Origin: Sphingomonas sp. PAMC 26605
GTDB lineage: Bacteria; Pseudomonadota; Alphaproteobacteria; Sphingomonadales; Sphingomonadaceae
DNA length: 56,902 bases
Direction: 5' to 3'
NCBI RefSeq assembly: GCF_000241485.1
Contig: NZ_JH584241.1
Span: forward strand, 3,847,707-3,904,608
A model generated the notes under the pieces. That model was not told the DNA's origin. It searched no databases and saw only the letters and a list, made by a program, of their open reading frames with translations. Below are positions 1-8,253 of this stretch, in pieces. Numbering within the stretch: the stretch's first letter is position 1; each line of letters opens with the position of its first letter. The translations under genes and the position numbers were made by a program.

Positions 1-816
1 TTAAAGACTTACGATGCGCTCGGCCTCTTCGAGATGGAGCCGCTCGACCATCTCGCCCTCGACGCGAATTGCGCCCTTCGCTGCATTCTTCGGCAACGCG
101 AACGCTGCGATGACCGCCTGCGCCCACGCCACGCGCTCCGCCGAGGGCGCGAACGCGCGGTTCGCGGGCGCGATCTGCGCCGGATGAATCAGCGTCTTGC
201 CATCGAACCCGAACGCCGCACCCTGCGCGCATTCGGCTGCGAGTTCAGGCGTATCGGCGAGCACGTTCGACACCCCATCGAGCGCGATCAGGCCATGCGC
301 TCGCGCCGCGGTGACGATCGCGGTGAGGTGCGGCAGCAACGGCAGCCGGTCGGCTCCCGGCGTGCAGCGCATGTCCTTGGCAAGATCGTTAGTGCCCGCG
401 ACCAGACACGCCAGCCCCGGCGCTGCGGCGATCGCTGGCAGAGCGAGCATCGCAGCACAGGTCTCGATCATCGCCCAGAGCGGCACGCCACCAAGCTGCG
501 CACGCGCCAACGCGAGATCGCCCGGTGCCGACACCTTGGGCAGCAACACCGCGTCGAAGCCAGCGTCCGCCGCCGCCGCGAGATCGGCCTCGCCCCATTC
601 GGTATCGAGCCCGTTGACGCGCAACACCAGCCGGCGGGCGCCGAAACCGCCCTCTGCCGCTGCGACGATCGCCTGATCGCGCGCCGCAGCCTTCTGTTCG
701 GGCGCGACCGAATCCTCGAGATCGAGGATCACCGCATCGCACTCGAGCCCGCGCGCCTTGACGATCGCCCGCATGTTGGACGCGGGCATGAATAGCGCGC
801 TGCGGATCCCGCTCAC
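1..816 (-). CDS. CitE-like / HpcH-HpaI family C-C lyase
   Basis: This 271-residue protein belongs to the citrate lyase beta / malyl-CoA lyase-like TIM-barrel family, which cleaves or forms acyl-CoA thioesters with a divalent metal. The family signatures are present: LDLEDSV (31-37), RVNG (66-69), LLPK (91-94), the metal-ligand Glu in MIET (about 118), GTNDLAKD (141-148, Asp144) and GFDGKTLIHP (203-212). The length fits stand-alone CitE-like proteins. It starts at GTG 816-814, which overlaps the TGA stop of the upstream outer-membrane efflux gene (GTGA), so it looks translationally coupled to the RND operon. No citrate lyase alpha or gamma subunit is nearby, so true citrate lyase activity is unlikely. 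The substrate cannot be read from sequence; a free-standing acyl-CoA lyase or thioesterase is equally possible. No catalytic residue is obviously missing. Confidence 0.85.
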   Translation of the reverse strand: MSGIRSALFMPASNMRAIVKARGLECDAVILDLEDSVAPEQKAAARDQAIVAAAEGGFGARRLVLRVNGLDTEWGEADLAAAADAGFDAVLLPKVSAPGDLALARAQLGGVPLWAMIETCAAMLALPAIAAAPGLACLVAGTNDLAKDMRCTPGADRLPLLPHLTAIVTAARAHGLIALDGVSNVLADTPELAAECAQGAAFGFDGKTLIHPAQIAPANRAFAPSAERVAWAQAVIAAFALPKNAAKGAIRVEGEMVERLHLEEAERIVSL

Positions 817-2321
817 TGCGTCGTCGTTACCGGCTCGCGCCGCACGGGCGCGGGCGCATCCTCCCAGCCCCCGCCGAGCGCCTTGAACAGGCTGATCTGC
901 GCATCCGACACCGCCGCATCGGATTGCGCGAGCGCCGCGCGCGCGCTCGCCCGGTCGCGCTCGGCCTCGATCAACAGCAGGAAGCTATCGGCGCCGTAAT
1001 CGAAACGCAGCTGCGACAGTTGCGCGGCGGCGCTGCTCGAAGCCTCGCCGCGGCGCAACGCGGCGTTGCGATCGAGTTCGCCGGCATAGCGCGCCAGCGC
1101 CTGCTCGACTTCCTGCAACGCGGTCAGCACGCGGCCATCGAAGGTCGCGAGACTCGCATCGGCCCCGGCGCGGGCCTGACGAATGCGCGCGCGCGCGATC
1201 GTCTGGTTGGGGAAGCTCCACGAAATCAACGGGCCGGCGGAATAGGTCACCGCGCTGCCCTTGAACAGCTGGCTCCCGCGCTGCGCATTGAGGCCGATCG
1301 CGCCGAGCAGCTGGATCCGGGGATACAGATCGGCGACCGCGATGCCGATCCGCGCGGTATCCGCGGCGAGCGTACGCTCGGCCGCGCGAACGTCGGGCCG
1401 GCGCGCGATCAGCGCGGCGCCGTCGCCGATCGGCAGAACCGAGGTGACGCGCGGCGGCGTCTTGCAGGCGTCGGCGGCGGCATCGATCTGCTCGGGCGGA
1501 AGGCCGGTCAGCACCGCCAGCGCATAGAGCGAGGCGCGCCGCTCGGCCTCGAAGCCGGGGATCGTCGCCTGGGTCTGCGCGAGCAGCACGTCGGCGCGCT
1601 CGACATCGCGCCGCGTGCCTCGGCCGGCGTCGAACAGCGTGTTGGTGAGCGCGAAGGTGCGCTGCTGCAGCTGCACCGTCTCGATCGCGACCGATCGCTG
1701 CGCGGCGTTGCTGCAGGCGGACGCATAGGCGCGTGCCGTCTCGGCGGCGACCGATACGCGCGATGCGTCGAGCTGCGCCTGCGCGGCGGCGACATCGCCC
1801 CGCGCTGCTTCGATCGCGCGCGTGATCCCGCCGAACAGATCGACCTCGTACGACGCGTCGAAGCCGAGCCTGAAGCTGTTGTAGCGGAAGGTCTGCTGCG
1901 CCGCCGTACCCGTCGAACCGCCCGTGGTGCCGCCGCTCGCGCCGCCAGCTGCGATGCCGCCGGTCCCGACGCTCGCGAGGTTGGCCTGGCCGCGCGTATA
2001 TTGCCCGCTCAGATCGGTCGTCGGCAACCGCGCCCCGCGCTGTTCCTCGAGCACCGCGCGCGCGCGCGCCAGATTGGCGGCCGAGACGCGGACATCGGTA
2101 TTGTGCGCCAGCGCATCCGCGACCAACCGGTCGACGACCGGATCGTTGTACAGCCGCCACCAACGCTCGGGCAGCTGGGTCGGCGTGACCGCCGCGCTCT
2201 TGCCCGCCTCGGCGAAGCTGCCGCCGGTGGCGGGCACCGGCGTGCTCGGCTTGGTATAGTTCGGCCCCACGACGCACGCCGACAGAGCGAGCGCGGGAAG
2301 GACGGTCAGGATGCGCTTCAT
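813..2321 (-). CDS. RND efflux outer-membrane channel lipoprotein (NodT/OprM type)
   Basis: A 502-residue TolC-like outer-membrane factor that would form the exit duct of a tripartite RND pump. The N-terminus is a lipoprotein signal with lipobox LSAC (Cys16) followed by VVGPNYTKP, typical of the NodT/OprM family. Two alternating helical/strand repeats follow, with characteristic stretches such as RWWRLYNDP near the start, SYEVDLFGG in the first half, ARRPDVRAAE in the middle and SLFKALGGGW near the C-terminus. The start is ATG 2321-2319, overlapping the TGA of the pump gene as ATGA. The open frame runs further upstream (to about 2774), but that part is only a shadow of the pump gene. It is the third gene of the adaptor-pump-channel operon. 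Confidence 0.95.
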   Translation of the reverse strand: MKRILTVLPALALSACVVGPNYTKPSTPVPATGGSFAEAGKSAAVTPTQLPERWWRLYNDPVVDRLVADALAHNTDVRVSAANLARARAVLEEQRGARLPTTDLSGQYTRGQANLASVGTGGIAAGGASGGTTGGSTGTAAQQTFRYNSFRLGFDASYEVDLFGGITRAIEAARGDVAAAQAQLDASRVSVAAETARAYASACSNAAQRSVAIETVQLQQRTFALTNTLFDAGRGTRRDVERADVLLAQTQATIPGFEAERRASLYALAVLTGLPPEQIDAAADACKTPPRVTSVLPIGDGAALIARRPDVRAAERTLAADTARIGIAVADLYPRIQLLGAIGLNAQRGSQLFKGSAVTYSAGPLISWSFPNQTIARARIRQARAGADASLATFDGRVLTALQEVEQALARYAGELDRNAALRRGEASSSAAAQLSQLRFDYGADSFLLLIEAERDRASARAALAQSDAAVSDAQISLFKALGGGWEDAPAPVRREPVTTTQ

Positions 2322-5300
2322 GCCGGCGTCTCCTCGGGCGCCGGACGCGGCGTCTGGGCCCTTTCCTTCCGGCGCGGGATCTTGGACGACACCCAATCGC
2401 CGAGCGTCCGGCTGATGACATAGAAGGTCGGCGTGAAGAGCAGGCCGAAGGTCGTCACGCCGATCATCCCGAAGAACACCGCGACGCCGAGCGCCTGGCG
2501 CATCTCCGCGCCCGGACCCGAGCCGATCACCAGCGGCAGCACGCCGAGGATGAAGGCGATCGAGGTCATCACGATCGGGCGCAGGCGCTGCTCGGCGGCG
2601 TGGATCGCCGCGTCGTGCATCTCCATGCCCGCCAGCTCGTTCTGGCGCGCGAACTCGACGATCAGGATCGCGTTTTTCGCGGCGAGGCCGATCAGCACGA
2701 CCAGCCCGATCTGCGTCAGGATGTTGTTGTCGCCACCGAAGATGTTCACGCCGACGATCGCCGCGAGCAGGCACATCGGCACGATCAGGATCACCGCGAG
2801 CGGCAGCACGAGGCTTTCATAGTTCGCCGCTAACAGCAGGAAGACGAACAACACCGCGAGCCCGAACGCGATCGCCGCGGTATTGCCCGCCTGCTGCTGC
2901 TGGAAGGCGAGCTCGGTCCATTCGAAGCTCATGCCCCTTGGCAGCGTCTCGGCGGCAAGCTTCGCCATCGATGCCAGCGACTGCCCCGACGAATAGCCGC
3001 GCGCCGTATCGCCCTGCAGCTCGGCCGAGGGATAGAGGTTGTAGCGCACCACGCGGTACGGCCCGGCGTCGTTCTTGAGTCGCATCACCGCGTCGAGCGG
3101 CACCATGTTGCCGGCCGCGGACCGCGTCCGCAGATGGCCGACATCGGACACCTGGTCGCGATACGGCGCATCGGCCTGCGCCGTGACGCGGTAGGTCCGG
3201 CCGATATAGTTGAAGTCGTTGATATAGGTCGACCCGAGATAGGTGCCGAGCGTCGAGAAGACGTTGGCGACGGGTACGCCGAGCTGTTCGGCGCGCTCGC
3301 GGTCGATATCGGCGAAGAGGCGCGGCGTACGGGTGTTGAAGGTGGTGAAGGTGCTCACCAGACCCGGCGTCTGATTGGCCTTCATCATCATCGCGAAGGC
3401 CGCGCCTTCGAGCGCCTTGTAACCGAGGTTGGTGCGGTCCTCGATCAGCATCTTGAAGCCGCCGCCGGTGCCGATCCCGCGGACCGGCGGGGGCGGGACG
3501 ACGAGGATGTTACCGTCGGTGATCCCGGCAAAGGCCTTGCGCAGTTCGTTGGCGATCACGTCGGCCTTGCCGCGCTGACCGAACGCCTTGAGCGGGATGA
3601 ACATCGCCGCGGCGTTGGGTGCGGTCGAGAAGGTCGCACCATCGAGACCTGCGAAGGCCACGGTATCTTCTGCGCCCGCATTGGCGAGCGCGATCTTCGA
3701 TGCGCGCTCCATCACTTCGGTGGTCCGTTCGAGCGAGGTCCCCGGCGGCATCTGAATGACACCGATCAGATACCCCTGATCCTGCGCCGGGATGAAGCCG
3801 CCCGGCGTCACCGAGAAGCGCCATCCGGCAAGCCCGATCAGGCAAAGATACACGATACCGACGAGCAACAGCGAGCGTACCGCGCGCGCGGTATATTTGC
3901 CGAAGCGTCGTGCGAGACTTTCGAAACCGTTGTTGAAGCCGCGCGCGAAACGTCCCGGCAGACCACGGACACCCGGCTTGGGCGCCGCGTCATGCTCTTT
4001 CGGCTTGAGCACCAAAGCGGCGAGTGCGGGCGACAGCGTCAGCGAGACGAACGCCGAGATGATCGTCGCGGCGACGATCGTCAGCGCGAACTGCTGATAG
4101 AATTGCCCCGAGATGCCGGGGATGAAGCTCGTCGGGATGAACACACCGGCAAGCACCAGCGCGATCGCGATCAGCGCGCCCGACACTTCGTCCATCGTCT
4201 CGTGCGCGGCCTCGCGTGGACTGAGGCCTTTTTCCTCCATCAGGCGCTCGACGTTCTCGACGACGACGATCGCATCGTCGACGACGATCCCGATCGCCAG
4301 CACCATGCCGAACAGCGACAGGTTGTTGAGGCTGAAGCCGAAGCCGGCGAGCACCGCGAGGCTGCCGATCAGCGACACCGGGATCGCGACGATCGGGATG
4401 ATCGAAGCGCGCCAACTCTGCAGGAACAGCAGCACTACAAGCGCGACGAGCACGATCGCCTCGCCGAGCGTATGGTACACCGCGTTGATCGAGTCCGCGA
4501 TATAGTCGGTCGGATTGTAGGGGATCGAATATTTCATCCCCGGCGGGAAGCTCTTGGAGGCCTCAGCGATCTCCTTCTGGACCGCTTCCGCCGTGGTCAG
4601 CGCGTTCGAGCCCGGCAGCTGGGTGATGCCGAGCGCGGTCATCGGCTTGCCGCTCAATCGCGCGTTGATCGTGTAATCCTGCGCGCCGAGTTCGATCCGC
4701 GCGACGTCGCGCAGCCGCGTCAGCCGTCCCTGGTCGTCGCGCTTGATCACGATCTGGCCGAACTGGTCGGGCGACGACAGGCGGCCCTGCGCCTGAATCC
4801 CGAGCTGGAACGCCGCACCGCCCTTGTTGAACGGCGGCGCGCCGACCGACCCGACCGCGACCTGCGCGTTCTGCGCGCGGATCTGCGTGACGATCTCGTC
4901 GACGGTGAGGTTGCGCGAGGCGGCGAGATCGGGGTCGATCCACACGCGCATGTTGTAATCGCGCCCGCCGAACGAGCGGACCCCGCCGACGCCGGGAATG
5001 CGCGAGATGCGGTCGATGATCTGCGTCGTCGCGTAGTTCGAGATATATTGGTCGGACAGCGTGCCGTCGGTCGAGGTCAGCGCGATCACCAGCAGGATGT
5101 CGGGCGAATTCTTGAGCACCGTCACGCCGATCTGGCGGACCTGGTCGGGCAGCCGCGGCTCGGCGGTCGAGACGCGATTCTGCACGAGCACCTGCGCCTG
5201 ATCGACGTTGACCCCCTGCTTGAAGGTCACGGTGATCGAGATCTGGCCGTCGCCGGTGTTCGACGACGACATGTAGAGCATGTTCTCGACGCCGTTGATC

Positions 5301-5509
5301 GATTCCTCGAGCGGTGCGGCGACGGTCTCGGCGAGCGTCTCGGCGGTCGCGCCGGGATAGCTCGCGGTGACGACGACGGTCGGCGGCGCGATCTCCGGAT
5401 ACTGCGCGATCGGCAGCGTCGGATAGGCGACGATCCCGAAGATCACGATGAGCACCGACATGACCGCCGCGAAGATCGGGCGCTCGATGAAGAAATGGGG
5501 GAATTTCAT
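2318..5509 (-). CDS. RND multidrug efflux pump, HAE1 (AcrB-like) permease
   Basis: A 1063-residue inner-membrane proton/drug antiporter of the AcrB/MexB type. Visible family features: MKFPHFFIERPIFAAV at the N-terminus, FNTRTPRLF in the second porter half, and two 6-TM halves separated by large periplasmic porter domains. The proton-relay acidic pair of TM4 is in GIVVDDAIVVVENVER (Asp411 and Asp412), and the TM10 lysine is in GLAAKNAILIVEFAR. The length is normal for HAE1 pumps. It begins 8 bp after the adaptor gene and overlaps the channel gene by 4 bp, so all three components are probably co-expressed. Substrate range cannot be deduced. No adjacent TetR or two-component regulator lies in the window. 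Confidence 0.97.
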   Translation of the reverse strand: MKFPHFFIERPIFAAVMSVLIVIFGIVAYPTLPIAQYPEIAPPTVVVTASYPGATAETLAETVAAPLEESINGVENMLYMSSSNTGDGQISITVTFKQGVNVDQAQVLVQNRVSTAEPRLPDQVRQIGVTVLKNSPDILLVIALTSTDGTLSDQYISNYATTQIIDRISRIPGVGGVRSFGGRDYNMRVWIDPDLAASRNLTVDEIVTQIRAQNAQVAVGSVGAPPFNKGGAAFQLGIQAQGRLSSPDQFGQIVIKRDDQGRLTRLRDVARIELGAQDYTINARLSGKPMTALGITQLPGSNALTTAEAVQKEIAEASKSFPPGMKYSIPYNPTDYIADSINAVYHTLGEAIVLVALVVLLFLQSWRASIIPIVAIPVSLIGSLAVLAGFGFSLNNLSLFGMVLAIGIVVDDAIVVVENVERLMEEKGLSPREAAHETMDEVSGALIAIALVLAGVFIPTSFIPGISGQFYQQFALTIVAATIISAFVSLTLSPALAALVLKPKEHDAAPKPGVRGLPGRFARGFNNGFESLARRFGKYTARAVRSLLLVGIVYLCLIGLAGWRFSVTPGGFIPAQDQGYLIGVIQMPPGTSLERTTEVMERASKIALANAGAEDTVAFAGLDGATFSTAPNAAAMFIPLKAFGQRGKADVIANELRKAFAGITDGNILVVPPPPVRGIGTGGGFKMLIEDRTNLGYKALEGAAFAMMMKANQTPGLVSTFTTFNTRTPRLFADIDRERAEQLGVPVANVFSTLGTYLGSTYINDFNYIGRTYRVTAQADAPYRDQVSDVGHLRTRSAAGNMVPLDAVMRLKNDAGPYRVVRYNLYPSAELQGDTARGYSSGQSLASMAKLAAETLPRGMSFEWTELAFQQQQAGNTAAIAFGLAVLFVFLLLAANYESLVLPLAVILIVPMCLLAAIVGVNIFGGDNNILTQIGLVVLIGLAAKNAILIVEFARQNELAGMEMHDAAIHAAEQRLRPIVMTSIAFILGVLPLVIGSGPGAEMRQALGVAVFFGMIGVTTFGLLFTPTFYVISRTLGDWVSSKIPRRKERAQTPRPAPEETPA

Positions 5510-5517
5510 CGCAGGCG

Positions 5518-6720
5518 CTACTTCGCGGTCGCGTCGGATGCGGGGGGCGCGGTGTCGGGTTGCGAGCTCGGCGCGGTATTCGCCGCGCGCGGCTGCATGG
5601 TCACCAGTTTGGCGCCGACCGGCGTGCCCGGCTGGAGGTTGGTGATCCCGGTGATCACGACATGCTCGGTCGGAGCGATGCCGGTCTTGACGACGCGCAG
5701 CCCCTCGACGAGCGGCCCGGTATCGACCGGGCGCTGGACCGCCTTGCCGTCCTTGCCGACGACATAGACGAGCTTGCGCGTCTGGTCGGTGAGGATCGCC
5801 TCGTCGGGGACGAGCATCGCGTGATAGGTGCCCGAGCCGAGCAGGCGCGCACGGCCGAACAGGCCGGGCGTAAGGAAGCCGTCCGGGTTGGAGATCACCG
5901 CGTGCGCGCGGATCGTGCCCGAGTTGGGATCGACCGCATTATCGACGAACTGCATATGGCCGTGCCAGCGGAAGCCGCTTTCGTCGGCGAGCTGGACGTC
6001 GACCGGATTGGGCGTGGTCCGCGACGAGCCGCGTTCGCCGGTCTTCGCCTGACGCAGATATTTGAGATAGAAACTCTCGGCGCCGTCGAACGTGAACCAG
6101 ATCGGATCGGTCGAGACGACCCGGGTCAGCACGGTGGTCGCGTCGGTCGCGTAATTGCCCTTGCTGACGCGACGGTCGGACACGATCCCGGTGATCGGTG
6201 AGCGGACCGTGGTGAAATCGAGGTTGAGCCGCGCGGTACTTACGTTGGCGTTGGCAGCACCCAGATCGGCCTGCGCGCTGCGGACCGTCGCGAGCTTGGT
6301 TTCATATTCTTCCTTGGCGATCGCCTGTGCGGCCAGCAACTTGTCGGCGCGGGCGAGCTCGGAACGCGCGTTAGTCAGCGCGGCCTGCGCCTTGGCGACC
6401 TGCGCACGCGCCTGGGCGAGCGCGGCGGCATAGGGGCGCGGATCGATCGTGAACAAGGGTTGGCCCGCGCGGACGTGCTGACCGTTGGCGAAAAGGATGT
6501 TGTCGATCGTCCCCGACACGCGCGGGCGCAGCTCGACGTCCTGGATCGCCTCGAACCGGCCGACATATTCGTCCCAATCGACGACGTCGCGCTGCAGCGG
6601 AAGCGCCACCGAAACCTGCGGCTTGGGCGGCGGCGGCGGCGCGCTCTTCGAGCACGCCCCGAGCGCGACGAGACTGGTCACGGTCAAGAGCGAGCGAACC
6701 GAGCGCGTAAGCTTTATCAT
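5518..6720 (-). CDS. RND efflux periplasmic adaptor lipoprotein (membrane fusion protein)
   Basis: A 400-residue AcrA/MexA-type adaptor bridging pump and outer-membrane channel. The start is taken as the ATG at 6720-6718, giving MIKLTRSVRSLLTVTSLVALGACSKS: a lipoprotein signal with lipobox LGAC (Cys23). An upstream in-frame start (6795) would put 25 extra residues before the signal and is rejected. The mature part shows the proline-rich linker PPPPPKPQ, the lipoyl half-motif LFTIDPRPY, a long Ala-rich coiled-coil hairpin (about 100-160) and the second half-motif FTTVRSPITGIVSDR (about 170-185). GAKLVTMQP marks the C-terminal domain. It is the first gene of the operon, and transcription probably starts in the AT-rich gap upstream. 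Confidence 0.95.
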   Translation of the reverse strand: MIKLTRSVRSLLTVTSLVALGACSKSAPPPPPKPQVSVALPLQRDVVDWDEYVGRFEAIQDVELRPRVSGTIDNILFANGQHVRAGQPLFTIDPRPYAAALAQARAQVAKAQAALTNARSELARADKLLAAQAIAKEEYETKLATVRSAQADLGAANANVSTARLNLDFTTVRSPITGIVSDRRVSKGNYATDATTVLTRVVSTDPIWFTFDGAESFYLKYLRQAKTGERGSSRTTPNPVDVQLADESGFRWHGHMQFVDNAVDPNSGTIRAHAVISNPDGFLTPGLFGRARLLGSGTYHAMLVPDEAILTDQTRKLVYVVGKDGKAVQRPVDTGPLVEGLRVVKTGIAPTEHVVITGITNLQPGTPVGAKLVTMQPRAANTAPSSQPDTAPPASDATAK

Positions 6721-6849
6721 GTACGTCTTCCCCACGACCCTGGCCGGCTGCAATCCACCCTCGTCCAGGCGACCCGCGCGTGTTGGCGGATTCACGATCT
6801 TGCGAGCCTAAGTGCGACCGTCGATGCTGCAAAGCAAGAGGCGCGCACG

Positions 6850-6905
6850 AAACATTTAACTTCTATCTGGACACATTATTGTAATATACTTAATTATTCC
6901 GAGGT
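6850..6905 (-). promoter_or_regulatory. AT-rich probable promoter/operator of the RND operon
   Basis: The 208-bp gap before the adaptor gene contains a sharply AT-rich stretch (on the plus strand, attattgtaatatactta at about 6876-6893) in otherwise very GC-rich DNA. Because it is the only plausible entry point for the efflux operon, it probably holds its promoter and perhaps a repressor site. I cannot assign -35/-10 boxes with confidence. Confidence 0.4.
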
Positions 6906-6928
6906 AAGTCCTCTTTGGCGCCACCACG

Positions 6929-8197
6929 CTACGGCCTTGCGACGGCGCCGTTTTTCATAATCCATCGAATATGGTGCACCGCATCGATTGCCTTGGTCGG
7001 ATCGCCCCGCACCGCGATCAAATCGGCAAGCAGCCCGGCGCGCACGGCGCCGCGATCGGGCAGGTGAAACGCCGTCGCATTGCCCGAGGTCGCCGCGATC
7101 ACCACTTGCGCGACCGGCATTCCCGCCGCCGCCATCAACACCATTTCGCGCGCATTCTCGCCATGCGCGAACACGCCGACGTCGCCGCCCATGCAGATCG
7201 GCACGCCCACCGCGCGCGCCGACGCGAACGCGGCGCGGCTCTGTGCGACCGCTTCGGGCACCGGGTCGCCGCCGGTCCAGCCGCGATAGCGCGCCACCGC
7301 ATCGGCGGCGGCGAGCGTAGGACACAAGGCAATGTGCCGCGCCGCCATCGCGCGGAAAATCTCGGGCGTGCCGCCATAACCATGCTCGATCGTGTCAGCG
7401 CCCGCGGCGATCGCGCGGCGCATTCCCTCGGGCGTCGCGGTGTGGACTGCGACGATACGGCCGGCATCGTGCGCCGCCGCGACGGCGGCGGTCATCTCGG
7501 CGGTCGAGAAGGTCGGACGGCTCGGTTCGCCCGGACGCCAGCGATAGTCGCCATAGAGTTTGACTACGTCGGCGCCGGCCGCGATCTGCGAACGGACGAC
7601 GCGGACGATATCGTCGACCCCGCTCGCTTCCTCGGCACCCTGCGGGATGACGAGCCCCGGCTCGAACCCTTTGGGGCCATAGGCGCCCTTGGCGACGATC
7701 GCGCGCGTCGCGACGAGCAACCGTGGTCCGGGCACGATTCCCTGCGCTATCGCCTGACGCAAGCCGACATCGGCATAGCCCGCGCCTTCGGTGCCGAGAT
7801 CGCGCTCGGTGGTGAAGCCCGCGCGCAGCGTCGCCGCCGCTTGCGCGACCGCGCGCGCGGTGCGCAACGCGAGCGGCTCGTGGAGCACCTGATCGTCCCA
7901 GCTCGTCTCGTTATAGGGGTGGAGAAAGAGGTGGCCGTGGCCTTCGATCATGCCGGGCATCAGCGTGTCGCCGGGCAGGTCGATCGTCTCGGTCCCGGCC
8001 GGCACCGCGAGCGATGGGCCGACGGCAGTGATGCGGTCTCCGGTGACGAGCACTTGCCAGCCGGGATGCGCCACGGGTTCGACCCCATCGAACACCGCCG
8101 CAGGACGCAGCAGGATCGCGTGCGGCGTGGTCGGCTCGGGGGCCGTGCCACCGAGGGCGAGCGGCGCGAACAGGATTGCGGCGATCGCCCATTTCAT
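6929..8197 (-). CDS. Secreted metal-dependent amidohydrolase (imidazolonepropionase/prolidase-like)
   Basis: A 422-residue amidohydrolase-superfamily enzyme. A short signal peptide (MKWAIAAILFAPLALGGTAP) predicts export. Metal-site signatures follow: PGMIEGHGHLF (His87, His89), a lysine in VVKLYGDYRW that could be the bridging residue, AVHTATPEG, and DTIEHGYGGT. The C-terminal LADLIAVRGDPTKAID is typical of the composite beta-sandwich domain of this subfamily, which includes Xaa-Pro dipeptidases and related peptidases and lactonases. It lies divergently from an Ntn-hydrolase gene with only 56 bp between the starts, suggesting a shared regulatory region. The substrate is unknown; amide or peptide hydrolysis is the family expectation. 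The gene ends with TAG just before the RND promoter region. Confidence 0.88.
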   Translation of the reverse strand: MKWAIAAILFAPLALGGTAPEPTTPHAILLRPAAVFDGVEPVAHPGWQVLVTGDRITAVGPSLAVPAGTETIDLPGDTLMPGMIEGHGHLFLHPYNETSWDDQVLHEPLALRTARAVAQAAATLRAGFTTERDLGTEGAGYADVGLRQAIAQGIVPGPRLLVATRAIVAKGAYGPKGFEPGLVIPQGAEEASGVDDIVRVVRSQIAAGADVVKLYGDYRWRPGEPSRPTFSTAEMTAAVAAAHDAGRIVAVHTATPEGMRRAIAAGADTIEHGYGGTPEIFRAMAARHIALCPTLAAADAVARYRGWTGGDPVPEAVAQSRAAFASARAVGVPICMGGDVGVFAHGENAREMVLMAAAGMPVAQVVIAATSGNATAFHLPDRGAVRAGLLADLIAVRGDPTKAIDAVHHIRWIMKNGAVARP

Positions 8198-8253
8198 CAG
8201 ACTGCTCCCACGATCAATTGTCGCCGCGAGCGATGCCCGATAGCGTTGCGCCC

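Noticed and set aside
3134..5767. 877-codon plus-strand open frame
   Set aside because: It is antisense to the RND pump, with extreme Arg/Asp content; the pump on the other strand has full family motifs.
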